A model generated the notes under the pieces. That model worked only from the letters and a program-made list of their open reading frames with translations. It had not been told where the DNA came from and did no database searches. From Klebsiella huaxiensis (GTDB taxonomy: Bacteria; Pseudomonadota; Gammaproteobacteria; Enterobacterales; Enterobacteriaceae): a DNA stretch of 64,000 nucleotides. A program made the translations under genes and the position numbers. Below, in pieces: positions 25,012-37,304 of this stretch. The stretch covers positions 5,766,001 to 5,830,000 of the forward strand of contig NZ_CP036175.1 of the NCBI RefSeq assembly GCF_003261575.2, read 5' to 3'. Every line of letters begins with the position of its first letter. Position 1 is the first letter of the stretch.

Positions 25012-26754
25012 TTAACCCGCCTGCTGTAGGTTGTCGTAGCGCACGCAAAAGCGCTGGCGACGGCGATAGGCGTAGACATCTTCCACGTGGCCTTCTCGAA
25101 TCCGCGTTTGCAACGCCCGCCAGTAATCAGCACGCAGCAGGTCGGCATGCATCTCTTCAAATAGCGGCCCGATGCGCCGGTCAGCGCACAGCCAGTGGCG
25201 AAACTCTTCCGGGAAAACATCGCCCGGCGAGACGCTATACCAGGGCTCGCTGGCGAGCTCATCCTCCGGGTAGCGCGCCGGCGGGATCTCGCGGAAATTC
25301 ACCTCCGTCATATAGCAAATTTCATCGTAATCGTAGAACACCACCCGGCCGTGACGCGTGACGCCAAAGTTCTTAAATAGCATATCGCCGGGGAAAATAT
25401 TGGCGGCGGCCAGCTGACGAATGGCGTTCCCGTACTCCTCTACCGCATCGCGCAGCGCCTGACCGTCGACCTGCTCCAGCCAGATATTCAGCGGTACCAT
25501 TCGCCGCTCGATATAGAGATGGCTGATGATGATCCGCTCCCCCAGGTCGGTGATTTTTGCTCCAGCCTCGGTTTGGAGCAGAGCCATGAGTTCAGGCGCA
25601 ATTTGCCGTTTCTCCAGCACAAAGTTTTCAAACTCCTGGGTATCCGCCATTCTCCCCACGCGGTCGTGCTCTTTAACCAACTGATAGCAGGCACGCACGT
25701 GTGCGGCCGTCATCTCTTTCTGCGGCGCAAAATTGTCTTTGATTACCTTAAATACCCGGTCAAATCCCGGCAAGGTAAATACCAGCATCACCATGCCGCG
25801 AATGCCCGGCGCTTCGATAAATTGCTCATCGCTGCGGGAGATATAGTGCAGGTATTCGCGATAGCTTTCGGTTTTCGCATGCTTCTGGCAGCCAATCGCC
25901 ATATACAGTTCGGCGGTGGTTTTACCCGGCAGGATATCGCGCAGCCATTCGACCAGCGCGCCGGGCAACGGCGCGTAAACCATAAAATAGGAACGGGCGA
26001 AGCCAAAAACGATACTCGCTTCGGCATGCGTCGTCAGACAGGCATCGACAAACAGTTCACCTTCATCGGTTCGATGGATTGGCAGCAGGAAAGGCAGCGT
26101 CGCCATTGGCGTGACGAGTTTACCCACCAACCAGGCAGCTTTATTGCGATAAAACAGTTCGTTCGCTACCTGCAAATACGACCGGGAGAGCAGTTCACAG
26201 CCAAGCGCTTCCTGCAAACAAACGTTGATATAGCCGATATCACGCACCCGGTTTTGCCACGGCAGACGCAGAGGGAGATCGGATAACACCTTGCGTAATA
26301 AGGTGTCCCAGCCACGATCGGGGAAGAAATCTTTTGCCAGCGGGCGTGGGATAGAGCGCAAACGGCGCTCGGGCTGTGAACTGAAAATAAAAAGCCGCTC
26401 GGGAGTCAGCGAGCGGTGGTCAAACAACCGACAATAGACGGAATTGAAAAAACTCTCCGCAATTTCGAAGCGAGGGTAATCCGGCAACAAGTGGGTATAG
26501 TGCTCTTTCACCCGCAGCAAAAAATCAGCATCGGTATTTTTGCCATCGGTAATGCAGCGCAGCTGTTCAACGACCAGACCAACATGGTGATCGTAGAGAT
26601 GGATACGCTGTTTCATCGCCTGCTGGACGGCATGCCAGTCAGCCTGTTCAAAGCGCTGCTGGGCGCCGGAAGTTACTTCAAGAAAACGTCCGTACTGGGC
26701 GTCAAAACCCTGCAAGATAGTTTGAGCAATCAATAATTCCAGGCCACGCGTCAT
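25012..26754 (-). CDS. aceK: Isocitrate dehydrogenase kinase/phosphatase
   Basis: A 580-residue protein from the ATG at 26754 (MTRGLELLIAQT), as E. coli AceK; an upstream ATG adds six residues. The ATP-binding segment is EAPGIRGMVMLVFTLPG (about residues 315-331), with the kinase-like part in the C-terminal half (FGVTRHGRVVFYDYDEICY near 450). It phosphorylates and dephosphorylates isocitrate dehydrogenase, sending carbon to the glyoxylate bypass on acetate. It is last in aceBAK, behind a strong hairpin that explains its low output. Confidence 0.97.
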   Translation of the reverse strand: MTRGLELLIAQTILQGFDAQYGRFLEVTSGAQQRFEQADWHAVQQAMKQRIHLYDHHVGLVVEQLRCITDGKNTDADFLLRVKEHYTHLLPDYPRFEIAESFFNSVYCRLFDHRSLTPERLFIFSSQPERRLRSIPRPLAKDFFPDRGWDTLLRKVLSDLPLRLPWQNRVRDIGYINVCLQEALGCELLSRSYLQVANELFYRNKAAWLVGKLVTPMATLPFLLPIHRTDEGELFVDACLTTHAEASIVFGFARSYFMVYAPLPGALVEWLRDILPGKTTAELYMAIGCQKHAKTESYREYLHYISRSDEQFIEAPGIRGMVMLVFTLPGFDRVFKVIKDNFAPQKEMTAAHVRACYQLVKEHDRVGRMADTQEFENFVLEKRQIAPELMALLQTEAGAKITDLGERIIISHLYIERRMVPLNIWLEQVDGQALRDAVEEYGNAIRQLAAANIFPGDMLFKNFGVTRHGRVVFYDYDEICYMTEVNFREIPPARYPEDELASEPWYSVSPGDVFPEEFRHWLCADRRIGPLFEEMHADLLRADYWRALQTRIREGHVEDVYAYRRRQRFCVRYDNLQQAG

Positions 26755-26772
26755 AGCTTCCCCCTCATCCAT

Positions 26773-26800
26773 CCCTCTCCCCCCGGAGCGAGGGAGAGGG
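26773..26800 (-). promoter_or_regulatory. Intercistronic hairpin between aceA and aceK
   Basis: CCCTCTCCC/GGGAGAGGG gives a 9-bp stem, loop 10 bases, in the 54-base gap. In E. coli hairpins at this place lower aceK expression relative to aceA. The same stem is found after the sor operon (16125-16149). Confidence 0.75.
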
Positions 26801-26808
26801 GGAAATCA

Positions 26809-28113
26809 TCAGAACTGTTCTTCTTCTGTTGAACCGGTTAACGCCGTGACGGACGAGGCCCCACCCTGAATAATAGTGGTCACCTTATCGAAGTAGCCAG
26901 TGCCGACTTCCTGCTGATGAGAGACAAAAGTGTAACCATCTTTAGCCGCCGCAAACTCCGGCTGCTGGACCTTCTCAACGTAGTGCTTCATGCCTTCACC
27001 CTGCGCGTAAGCGTGCGCAAGGTCGAACATGTTGAACCACATGCTGTGAATACCGGCCAGGGTGATGAACTGGTACTTGTAGCCCATATCCGCCAGCTGC
27101 TGCTGGAAGCTGGCGATGGTTTTATCATCCAGTTTTTTCTGCCAGTTAAAGGACGGCGAGCAGTTGTAAGCCAGCAGCTTGCCCGGATATTTGGCGTGAA
27201 TCGCATCGGCAAAGCGTTTCGCCAGCTCAAGGTCCGGAGTGGAGGTTTCGCACCACACCAGGTCAGCATACGGTGCGTAGGCCAGCCCGCGACTGATCGC
27301 CTGTTCGATACCGGCGTGGGTACGGAAGAAACCTTCGCTAGTACGGTCGCCAGTGATAAATTCGCGATCGTAAGGGTCGCAGTCTGACGTAATTAAATCC
27401 GCCGCATCAGCATCAGTGCGGGCAATAACCAGCGTCGGGACCCCCATAACGTCGGCCGCCAGACGTGCGGCAACCAGTTTCTGAATCGCTTCCTGGGTCG
27501 GTACCAGCACTTTCCCGCCCATATGACCGCATTTCTTCACCGAGGCCAGCTGATCTTCGAAGTGAACGGCCGCTGCACCGGCCTCAATCATCGATTTCAT
27601 CAGCTCAAAGGCATTAAGCACGCCGCCAAACCCTGCTTCCGCATCGGCGACGATCGGCAGGAAATAATCGGTGTAACGCGGATCGTTCGGCTCAATGCCA
27701 GCAGACCACTGGATCTGATCCGCGCGGCGGAAGGTGTTGTTGATCCGATCAACAACCGCCGGTACCGAGTTCGCCGGATAGAGCGATTGATCCGGGTACA
27801 TGCTGGAGGCCAGGTTGGCGTCCGCCGCGACCTGCCAGCCAGAAAGATAGATCGCTTCAATGCCCGCTTTCGCCTGCTGCAACGCCTGTCCACCGGTCAG
27901 CGCGCCTAAGCTGTTGATGTAGCCTTTTTTCGCTTCGCCGTGCAGCAAGCGCCACATCTTCGCCGCACCCAGTTGGGCCAGGGTACATTCCGGGTTGACT
28001 GAGCCACGAAGCTTCACCACGTCTTCGGCGCTGTACGGGCGGGTAATACCTTCCCAGCGCGGGTTGGTCCATTCTTTGTTTAATTCTTCGATTTGTTGGG
28101 TACGGGTCGTCAT
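26809..28113 (-). CDS. aceA: Isocitrate lyase
   Basis: A 434-residue enzyme, start MTTRTQQIEELNKEW set by homology and a GGAG site as in E. coli. The catalytic signature KKCGHMGGK is near residue 193 with the active cysteine. It splits isocitrate into glyoxylate and succinate. It is the middle gene of aceBAK, 93 bases after aceB. Confidence 0.98.
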   Translation of the reverse strand: MTTRTQQIEELNKEWTNPRWEGITRPYSAEDVVKLRGSVNPECTLAQLGAAKMWRLLHGEAKKGYINSLGALTGGQALQQAKAGIEAIYLSGWQVAADANLASSMYPDQSLYPANSVPAVVDRINNTFRRADQIQWSAGIEPNDPRYTDYFLPIVADAEAGFGGVLNAFELMKSMIEAGAAAVHFEDQLASVKKCGHMGGKVLVPTQEAIQKLVAARLAADVMGVPTLVIARTDADAADLITSDCDPYDREFITGDRTSEGFFRTHAGIEQAISRGLAYAPYADLVWCETSTPDLELAKRFADAIHAKYPGKLLAYNCSPSFNWQKKLDDKTIASFQQQLADMGYKYQFITLAGIHSMWFNMFDLAHAYAQGEGMKHYVEKVQQPEFAAAKDGYTFVSHQQEVGTGYFDKVTTIIQGGASSVTALTGSTEEEQF

Positions 28114-28206
28114 GTGCAGATGCTCCATATTATTTTTACCCGTCATCTTTCGCGCCGCAGGTTCGTTGACTGCAACGCGAAATCCATAGGGTAAATTGTG
28201 GGTGAA

Positions 28207-29808
28207 TTAGGCCAGCAGGCGGTAACCTGGCAGAGTTAAGAAATCAATAAGCTCATCGGAAGTGGTGATTTGTTCCATCAGGCGGGCGGCTTCATCAAAA
28301 CGCCCGCTGCTGTAGCGGTGCTCGCCCAGTTCGTCCTGAATCACCCGCATCTCTTCAGCCAGCCACTGGCGGAATAGCGCTTTGGTCACCGGCTTGCCGT
28401 TGCTCAGGGTTTTCTCGTGATGGATCCACTGCCAGATAGAGGTACGGGAGATCTCGGCCGTTGCCGCATCTTCCATCAGGCCATAAATCGGCACGCAGCC
28501 GTTTCCGGAGATCCACGCCTCGATGTACTGCACCGCCACGCGAATATTGGCGCGCATGCCCTCTTCGGTTCGTTCACCTTCGCAGGGAGCCAGCAGCTGC
28601 TCGGCGGTAATCGGCGCATCATCATCGCGGGTGACAAACAGCTGGTTTTTGTTCTCGCCCAGCACGCCGTTAAAGACGGCCATCGCGGTATCCGCCAGCC
28701 CCGGATGGGCGATCCAGGTGCCATCGTGGCCGTTATTGGCTTCCAGCGATTTGTCGGCTTTTACCTTATTCAGTACCTGGTTATTTCGCTCAGCATCTTT
28801 GCTCGGGATAAATGCCGCCATGCCACCCATCGCAAAGGCTCCGCGCTTATGGCAGGTTTTAATCAGCAATCGCGAGTAGGCGCTGAGGAAAGGTTTGTCC
28901 ATCGTCACCACCTGGCGGTCTGGCAAAACGCGATCCGGGTGATTCTTCAACGTCTTGATATAGCTGAATATGTAGTCCCAGCGCCCGCAGTTCAGACCCA
29001 CAATATGGTCACGCAGCGCGTGCAGGATCTCATCCATCTGGAAGACGGCCGGCAGCGTTTCAATCAGTAGAGTGGCTTTGATGGTGCCGCGCGGAAGCTC
29101 AAAGCGGTCTTCAGTGAAGCTAAAGACTTCACTCCACCACGCGGCTTCCTGCCAGGCCTGAGTTTTCGGCAGATAGAAATACGGCCCACTACCTTTTGCC
29201 AGTAAAGCCTTGTAGTTGTGGAAGAAATAGAGAGCAAAGTCGAACAGGCTGCCGGGAATCGCTTCCCTGCGCCATGTCACGTGTTTTTCCGGCAGATGCA
29301 GACCACGTACGCGGCAGATCAGTAATGCCGGGTCTGGCTTGAGCTGATAGATCTTTCCTGCTTCGTTGGTATAGCTGATAGTGCCGTTAACCGCATCACG
29401 CAGGTTAATTTGCCCATCAATGACCTTGCTCCATTCGGGTGCCAGCGAGTCCTCGAAATCAGCCATAAAGACTTTCACGTTCGCATTGAGCGCGTTGATA
29501 ACCATTTTGCGCTCAACCGGGCCAGTAATTTCCACCCGGCGATCCTGCAAGTCTTCAGGGATACCGCGAATCTTCCACTCACCATTACGAATGGAATCTG
29601 TTTCCGAAATAAAATCAGGAAGCTTACCGTTATCAATTTCCTGCTGCTGCTGGATGCGCGCTGCCAGCAATTTGTTGCGCTCAGGCGTAAAGCGGCTCAC
29701 CAGTTCGGTCAGGAATTCGACTGCCTCAGGCGTAAGTATTTGCTTCTCTTGCTCGCCATAGGGCTGGCTAAAAGCCAGTTCATCAGTAATTGTCGCCTGC
29801 TGCGTCAT
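28207..29808 (-). CDS. aceB: Malate synthase A
   Basis: A 533-residue enzyme (start MTQQATITDELAFSQPYGEQ), equal in length to E. coli AceB. Conserved malate synthase segments are seen: KVFMADFEDSLAPEW (about 107-121), GLNCGRWDYIFSYIK (about 270-284), and the catalytic-base region near GLMEDAATAEISR (about 440). It condenses glyoxylate with acetyl-CoA. First gene of aceBAK, repressed by IclR from the upstream site. Confidence 0.98.
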   Translation of the reverse strand: MTQQATITDELAFSQPYGEQEKQILTPEAVEFLTELVSRFTPERNKLLAARIQQQQEIDNGKLPDFISETDSIRNGEWKIRGIPEDLQDRRVEITGPVERKMVINALNANVKVFMADFEDSLAPEWSKVIDGQINLRDAVNGTISYTNEAGKIYQLKPDPALLICRVRGLHLPEKHVTWRREAIPGSLFDFALYFFHNYKALLAKGSGPYFYLPKTQAWQEAAWWSEVFSFTEDRFELPRGTIKATLLIETLPAVFQMDEILHALRDHIVGLNCGRWDYIFSYIKTLKNHPDRVLPDRQVVTMDKPFLSAYSRLLIKTCHKRGAFAMGGMAAFIPSKDAERNNQVLNKVKADKSLEANNGHDGTWIAHPGLADTAMAVFNGVLGENKNQLFVTRDDDAPITAEQLLAPCEGERTEEGMRANIRVAVQYIEAWISGNGCVPIYGLMEDAATAEISRTSIWQWIHHEKTLSNGKPVTKALFRQWLAEEMRVIQDELGEHRYSSGRFDEAARLMEQITTSDELIDFLTLPGYRLLA

Positions 29809-29895
29809 TGTGCTGCTCCTCTTGGTTGATCCAGTTGGCGCGAACGTAAGATCGTTGTGTAGTTTTCGTTCAGCACAATTAAGATTACGCAATTA

Positions 29896-29925
29896 AATTA
29901 CAAAATCAAAAACAATTTCCATTTT
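29896..29925 (-). promoter_or_regulatory. IclR operator of aceBAK
   Basis: On the minus strand ATGGAAATTGTTTTTGATTT follows the known E. coli IclR box almost base for base, 88-117 bases before the aceB start. The 29809-30001 gap is otherwise AT-rich promoter DNA. Confidence 0.8.
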
Positions 29926-30001
29926 TAATTTAAATATCAATTAACTTATTGATAACAATAAAATTAAAAATAAATTACAACATGAAGCAGATTTCGAAAA
30001 C

Positions 30002-30023
30002 AAAAAAGGCACCCGAAGGTGCC
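30002..30023 (-). terminator. metA terminator
   Basis: On the minus strand GGCACC-TTCG-GGTGCC is followed by six T. Stem 6 bp, UUCG tetraloop: a strong intrinsic terminator 45 bases after metA. Confidence 0.93.
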
Positions 30024-30068
30024 AGAGGCAAAGTGCTGAAACGCTTTAGGATCGTGTTATGTAGAAGA

Positions 30069-30998
30069 TTAATCCAGTGTCGGATTCATATGGCGTAGAT
30101 CGTATGGCGTGATCTGGTAAACGTAATAGTTGAGCCAGTTGATAAATAGCAAATTACCATGACTTCGCCAGCTGGCTCGTGGTTTGTTCTGCGGATCGTT
30201 TTGTGGGAAATAATTGTGCGGGATCTGTGGATCGAGGCCAGCTTCAACATCGCGGAAAAACTCGCTGGCAAGGGTATTCGCATCATACTCAGGATGGCCG
30301 GTCACGAAGGCGATGCGCTTATCTTTACTGGCAAACAGGTAGGCATCACCCTCTTCCGTCTCCGCCAGAATCTCTAAATCCGTGTAGTCACGAATCAATA
30401 CGGCCGGAAAGTCGGCATAGCGTGAATGTGGGGCAAGGAAAGAGTCGTCAAAACCACGGGTTAATAAAGCATGGGGCTGTAGAATATGGTGTTCGTATAC
30501 CCCAGAAATTTTTTCGGAACGAGTCTGTTTTGGGATGCCGTAGAGAATATTGAGCGCGGCCTGTACCGCCCAACAGACAAACAAGGTTGAGGTGACATGA
30601 TCTTTAGCCCACTCCAGCACCTGCTTGATCTGCGGCCAGTAGGCAACATCATTAAACTCAACTAACCCCAGGGGGGCGCCGGTAACAATCAAACCGTCAA
30701 AGTTTTGATCGCAAATATCCTCAAAATTACAATAGAAGTTATTCAGATGCTCCGCTGGTGTATTGCGCGACTCCCGAGCATCAATGCGTAGCAGCTGGAT
30801 ATCAAGCTGCAGCGGAGAATTCGAAAGCAACCGCAGAAACTGGTTCTCGGTTTCTATTTTCTTCGGCATCAGATTGAGGATGAGCACCTTCAGCGGGCGG
30901 ATTTCCTGAGTTGTCGCGCGAGTCGTCGTCATCACAAAGACGTTTTCATTACGCAAGAAATTGACGGCCGGCAGCTCGTCCTGCACCCGAATTGGCAT
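30069..30998 (-). CDS. metA: Homoserine O-succinyltransferase
   Basis: A 309-residue enzyme, the family's usual length. The nucleophile Cys142 lies in LFVCWAVQAAL, and the His235/Glu237 pair in VTGHPEYDANTL. It makes O-succinylhomoserine, the first step of methionine synthesis. MetJ boxes lie directly upstream and a strong terminator after it. It is on the same strand as aceBAK but is a separate transcript. Confidence 0.98.
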   Translation of the reverse strand: MPIRVQDELPAVNFLRNENVFVMTTTRATTQEIRPLKVLILNLMPKKIETENQFLRLLSNSPLQLDIQLLRIDARESRNTPAEHLNNFYCNFEDICDQNFDGLIVTGAPLGLVEFNDVAYWPQIKQVLEWAKDHVTSTLFVCWAVQAALNILYGIPKQTRSEKISGVYEHHILQPHALLTRGFDDSFLAPHSRYADFPAVLIRDYTDLEILAETEEGDAYLFASKDKRIAFVTGHPEYDANTLASEFFRDVEAGLDPQIPHNYFPQNDPQNKPRASWRSHGNLLFINWLNYYVYQITPYDLRHMNPTLD

Positions 30999-31013
30999 AA
31001 CTTTGTTACCTCA

Positions 31014-31045
31014 TAGCATACGTATAAACGTTTAGACATCCAGAT
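31014..31045 (-). promoter_or_regulatory. MetJ operator (four tandem met boxes)
   Basis: On the minus strand the 32 bases split as ATCTGGAT, GTCTAAAC, GTTTATAC, GTATGCTA, each a variant of AGACGTCT, as upstream of E. coli metA. Repression by MetJ with S-adenosylmethionine is known for that gene. Confidence 0.7.
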
Positions 31046-31154
31046 AGCTGAAGATACCCAGGAATCTGGTGAATGTCGAGCCTGCAAGTACAGGGTGAGA
31101 AAATTTCACGGAGATATTTGAGTTAGAATATAAGAATGAATAAAAGGAGAATAT

Positions 31155-31592
31155 ATGGTTATTAGTATCCGCCGTTCACGGCATGACGAAGGGGAAAAAC
31201 TGATTGCGATCTGGTGTCGTTCGGTCGATGCAACGCACGATTTCCTGTCAAAAGAGTATAGGGCGGAACTGGAAGAGCTGGTGAGTTCGTTTTTGCCGGA
31301 AGCACCGCTGTGGGTCGCGGTGACGGAGGAAGATGAACCTGTCGCCTTTATGCTTCTTACAGGTGAGCACATGGATGCGTTGTTCGTCGATCCCGATGTT
31401 CGCGGCTTTGGCGTGGGGAAATTGCTGATCAACCATGCGCTGACGCTATCATCAAAACTGACGACCAACGTCAACGAGCAGAATGAACAGGCGGTTGGAT
31501 TTTATAAGAAGATGGGCTTTAAGGTGACGGGACGTTCAGATACGGACGATCTGGGAAAACCGTATCCGTTGCTCAATTTGGTGCACGAGTAA
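31155..31592 (+). CDS. yjaB: GNAT acetyltransferase YjaB
   Basis: A 145-residue GNAT protein. The acetyl-CoA binding loop is DPDVRGFGVGKLLINHA (about 79-95), and NEQNEQAVGFYKKMGFKV (about 106-123) is the C-terminal core. It is like E. coli YjaB (147 residues). The substrate is unknown. It lies between divergent metA and the end of the rrn operon. Confidence 0.93.
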   Translation: MVISIRRSRHDEGEKLIAIWCRSVDATHDFLSKEYRAELEELVSSFLPEAPLWVAVTEEDEPVAFMLLTGEHMDALFVDPDVRGFGVGKLLINHALTLSSKLTTNVNEQNEQAVGFYKKMGFKVTGRSDTDDLGKPYPLLNLVHE

Positions 31593-31644
31593 TATACAAG
31601 GCCGGATGAGACAAAGCTGACATCCAGTTTTTTTAAATACCATA

Positions 31645-31678
31645 AAAACGCAAAAAGCCCATCCTGACGAATGGGCTC
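31645..31678 (-). terminator. rrn operon terminator
   Basis: On the minus strand AGCCCAT-TCGTCAGG-ATGGGCT followed by TTTTGCGTTTTT, 13 bases after the 5S gene. Strong hairpin with two T-runs. Confidence 0.92.
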
Positions 31679-31690
31679 TTCACTTAATTA

Positions 31691-31810
31691 ATGCCTGGCA
31701 GTTCCCTACTCTCACATGGGGAGACCCCACACTACCATCGGCGCTACGGCGTTTCACTTCTGAGTTCGGCATGGGGTCAGGTGGGACCACCGCGCTGTCG
31801 CCGCCAGGCA
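31691..31810 (-). rRNA. rrf: 5S ribosomal RNA
   Basis: A 120-base match to enterobacterial 5S rRNA: begins TGCCTGGCGGCGACAGCGCG and ends GGGAACTGCCAGGCAT on the minus strand; ends pair as expected. Confidence 0.98.
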
Positions 31811-31828
31811 AATTCTGTTGTCAGAAAC

Positions 31829-31939
31829 GAATCTTTTACACCGATGCTGTGTTGGCTGCATTCGTAAAGTCAGTCACATACTCCAGTATGCTCCTTCCTT
31901 TCCTTCATTTGCTGCCTTGCCTCTGCGTAAAATCTTTCG
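31829..31939. repeat. ERIC-like insertion in the 23S-5S spacer
   Basis: The spacer is 192 bases, against about 92 in E. coli. Within it, read on the minus strand, GGCAAGGCAGCAAATGAAGG, GGAGCATACTGGAGTATGTG and GAATGCAGCCAACACAGCAT follow the ERIC layout. The ends are inverted too (GAACGAA..TTTTAC against GTAAAA..TTCGTTTC). Removing it leaves about 81 bases, near the normal spacer. Confidence 0.75.
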
Positions 31940-32002
31940 TTCCCGAAAATCTGTAATCTAAGCTGAAAATCATCTCTCACGCCAAAACATCTTCGGCGTT
32001 GT

Positions 32003-34909
<2,907 letters not shown>

Positions 34910-35136
34910 TCACAACCCGAAGATGTTTCACTTCATGATTGCGAAAATTTGAGAGACTCGAACACACCGTCATTCTGTTCTTATTTACGGAGAACAGACG
35001 CAGCGTGTCGTTTCAATTTTCAGCTTGATCCAGATTTTTAAAGAGCAAAACTTCTTAATACACTCGAAAGTACATTAAGAAGTTCATCATTCATCAGACA
35101 ATCTGTGTGGACACTACAAAGGCAGGTTCTTTAAGG
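34910..35136 (-). other. 16S-23S spacer without a tRNA gene
   Basis: The 227-base spacer holds the usual processing and antitermination elements: a 15-bp hairpin ACTTCTTAATGTACT-TTCG-AGTGTATTAAGAAGT (two G-T pairs) and boxA TTGCTCTTTAAAAATCTGG, then AGCTGAAAATTGAAAC. Neither tRNA-Glu nor the Ile/Ala pair is present; no T-arm GGTTCGA text is found. All E. coli spacers carry tRNA. Confidence 0.9.
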
Positions 35137-36676
<1,540 letters not shown>

Positions 36677-36858
36677 AAGTTTGATGCTCGTGAATTAAAC
36701 TTCGTAATGAATTACGTATGTTCACTCAGAGACTTGGTATTCATTTATTGTCCGAAGACATTAAGAATCCATGTCACTTTGAGTGCCCACACAGATTGTC
36801 TGATAAATTGTTAAAGAGCAGTGCAACGCGGCTTTCGCTCACCGTTGCGAGGTGGCGT

Positions 36859-36886
36859 ATATTACGCTTTCCTCTTTCAGAGTCAA
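36859..36886 (-). promoter_or_regulatory. rrn P2 promoter
   Basis: Minus strand TTGACT (36886-36881) and TAATAT (36864-36859), 16-base spacing, as in E. coli rrn P2. The leader below it carries boxA TGCTCTTTAACAATTTATC near 36800-36825. Confidence 0.9.
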
Positions 36887-36969
36887 CCCGTTATTTTAGG
36901 ATTTTTTCTCTTCAACCGACCCGGCTGTTTGTGTGAAGTGATTCACATCCGCCGTGTCGATGGAGGCGC

Positions 36970-36997
36970 ATTATAGGGAGTTACCGAGCATCTGCAA
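36970..36997 (-). promoter_or_regulatory. rrn P1 promoter with UP element
   Basis: Minus strand TTGCAG (36997-36992) and TATAAT (36975-36970) with 16-base spacing and the rrn-type discriminator GCGCCTCC. AT-rich DNA upstream (TTTTTCTGCAATTTAACTA) fits the UP element. Fis sites are expected above; they cannot be fixed by eye. Confidence 0.92.
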
Positions 36998-37178
36998 TAG
37001 TTAAATTGCAGAAAAATGACTGACTGCTGCATTCCCCAGCAAAACCCCGCTTTATACCCTGTTACACACAGAATTATCCACAGACCACGAACAATTACCT
37101 TATATTGAGGCCATCTTGCACCTCTATATAAGCAGCAATTCAGGGCAAAAAGGAGAAACATAAAAATTCGCGAGCGTT

Positions 37179-37194
37179 GCGCAAACGTTTTCGT
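37179..37194 (+). promoter_or_regulatory. PurR operator of purHD
   Basis: GCGCAAACGTTTTCGT matches the PurR consensus ACGCAAACGTTTTCGT at 15 of 16 bases and overlaps the likely purH -10 (TACAAT, 37195-37200). Confidence 0.95.
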
Positions 37195-37231
37195 TACAAT
37201 GCCGCGCTATAACAAGGACGCCCGGTTGGGT

Positions 37232-37269
37232 GCGTTAGGTGAGTTTTTAGACAAAAACTCACCTAACGC
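37232..37269 (+). promoter_or_regulatory. Perfect 17-bp hairpin in the purHD leader
   Basis: GCGTTAGGTGAGTTTTT (37232-37248), loop AGAC, and AAAAACTCACCTAACGC (37253-37269) pair without mismatch. It lies 35 bases before the purH start and is not followed by a T-run, so it is not an ordinary terminator. Role unknown. Confidence 0.8.
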
Positions 37270-37304
37270 TCTCTGTAATATTCAAATCCTGGGGATTTAA
37301 TACC

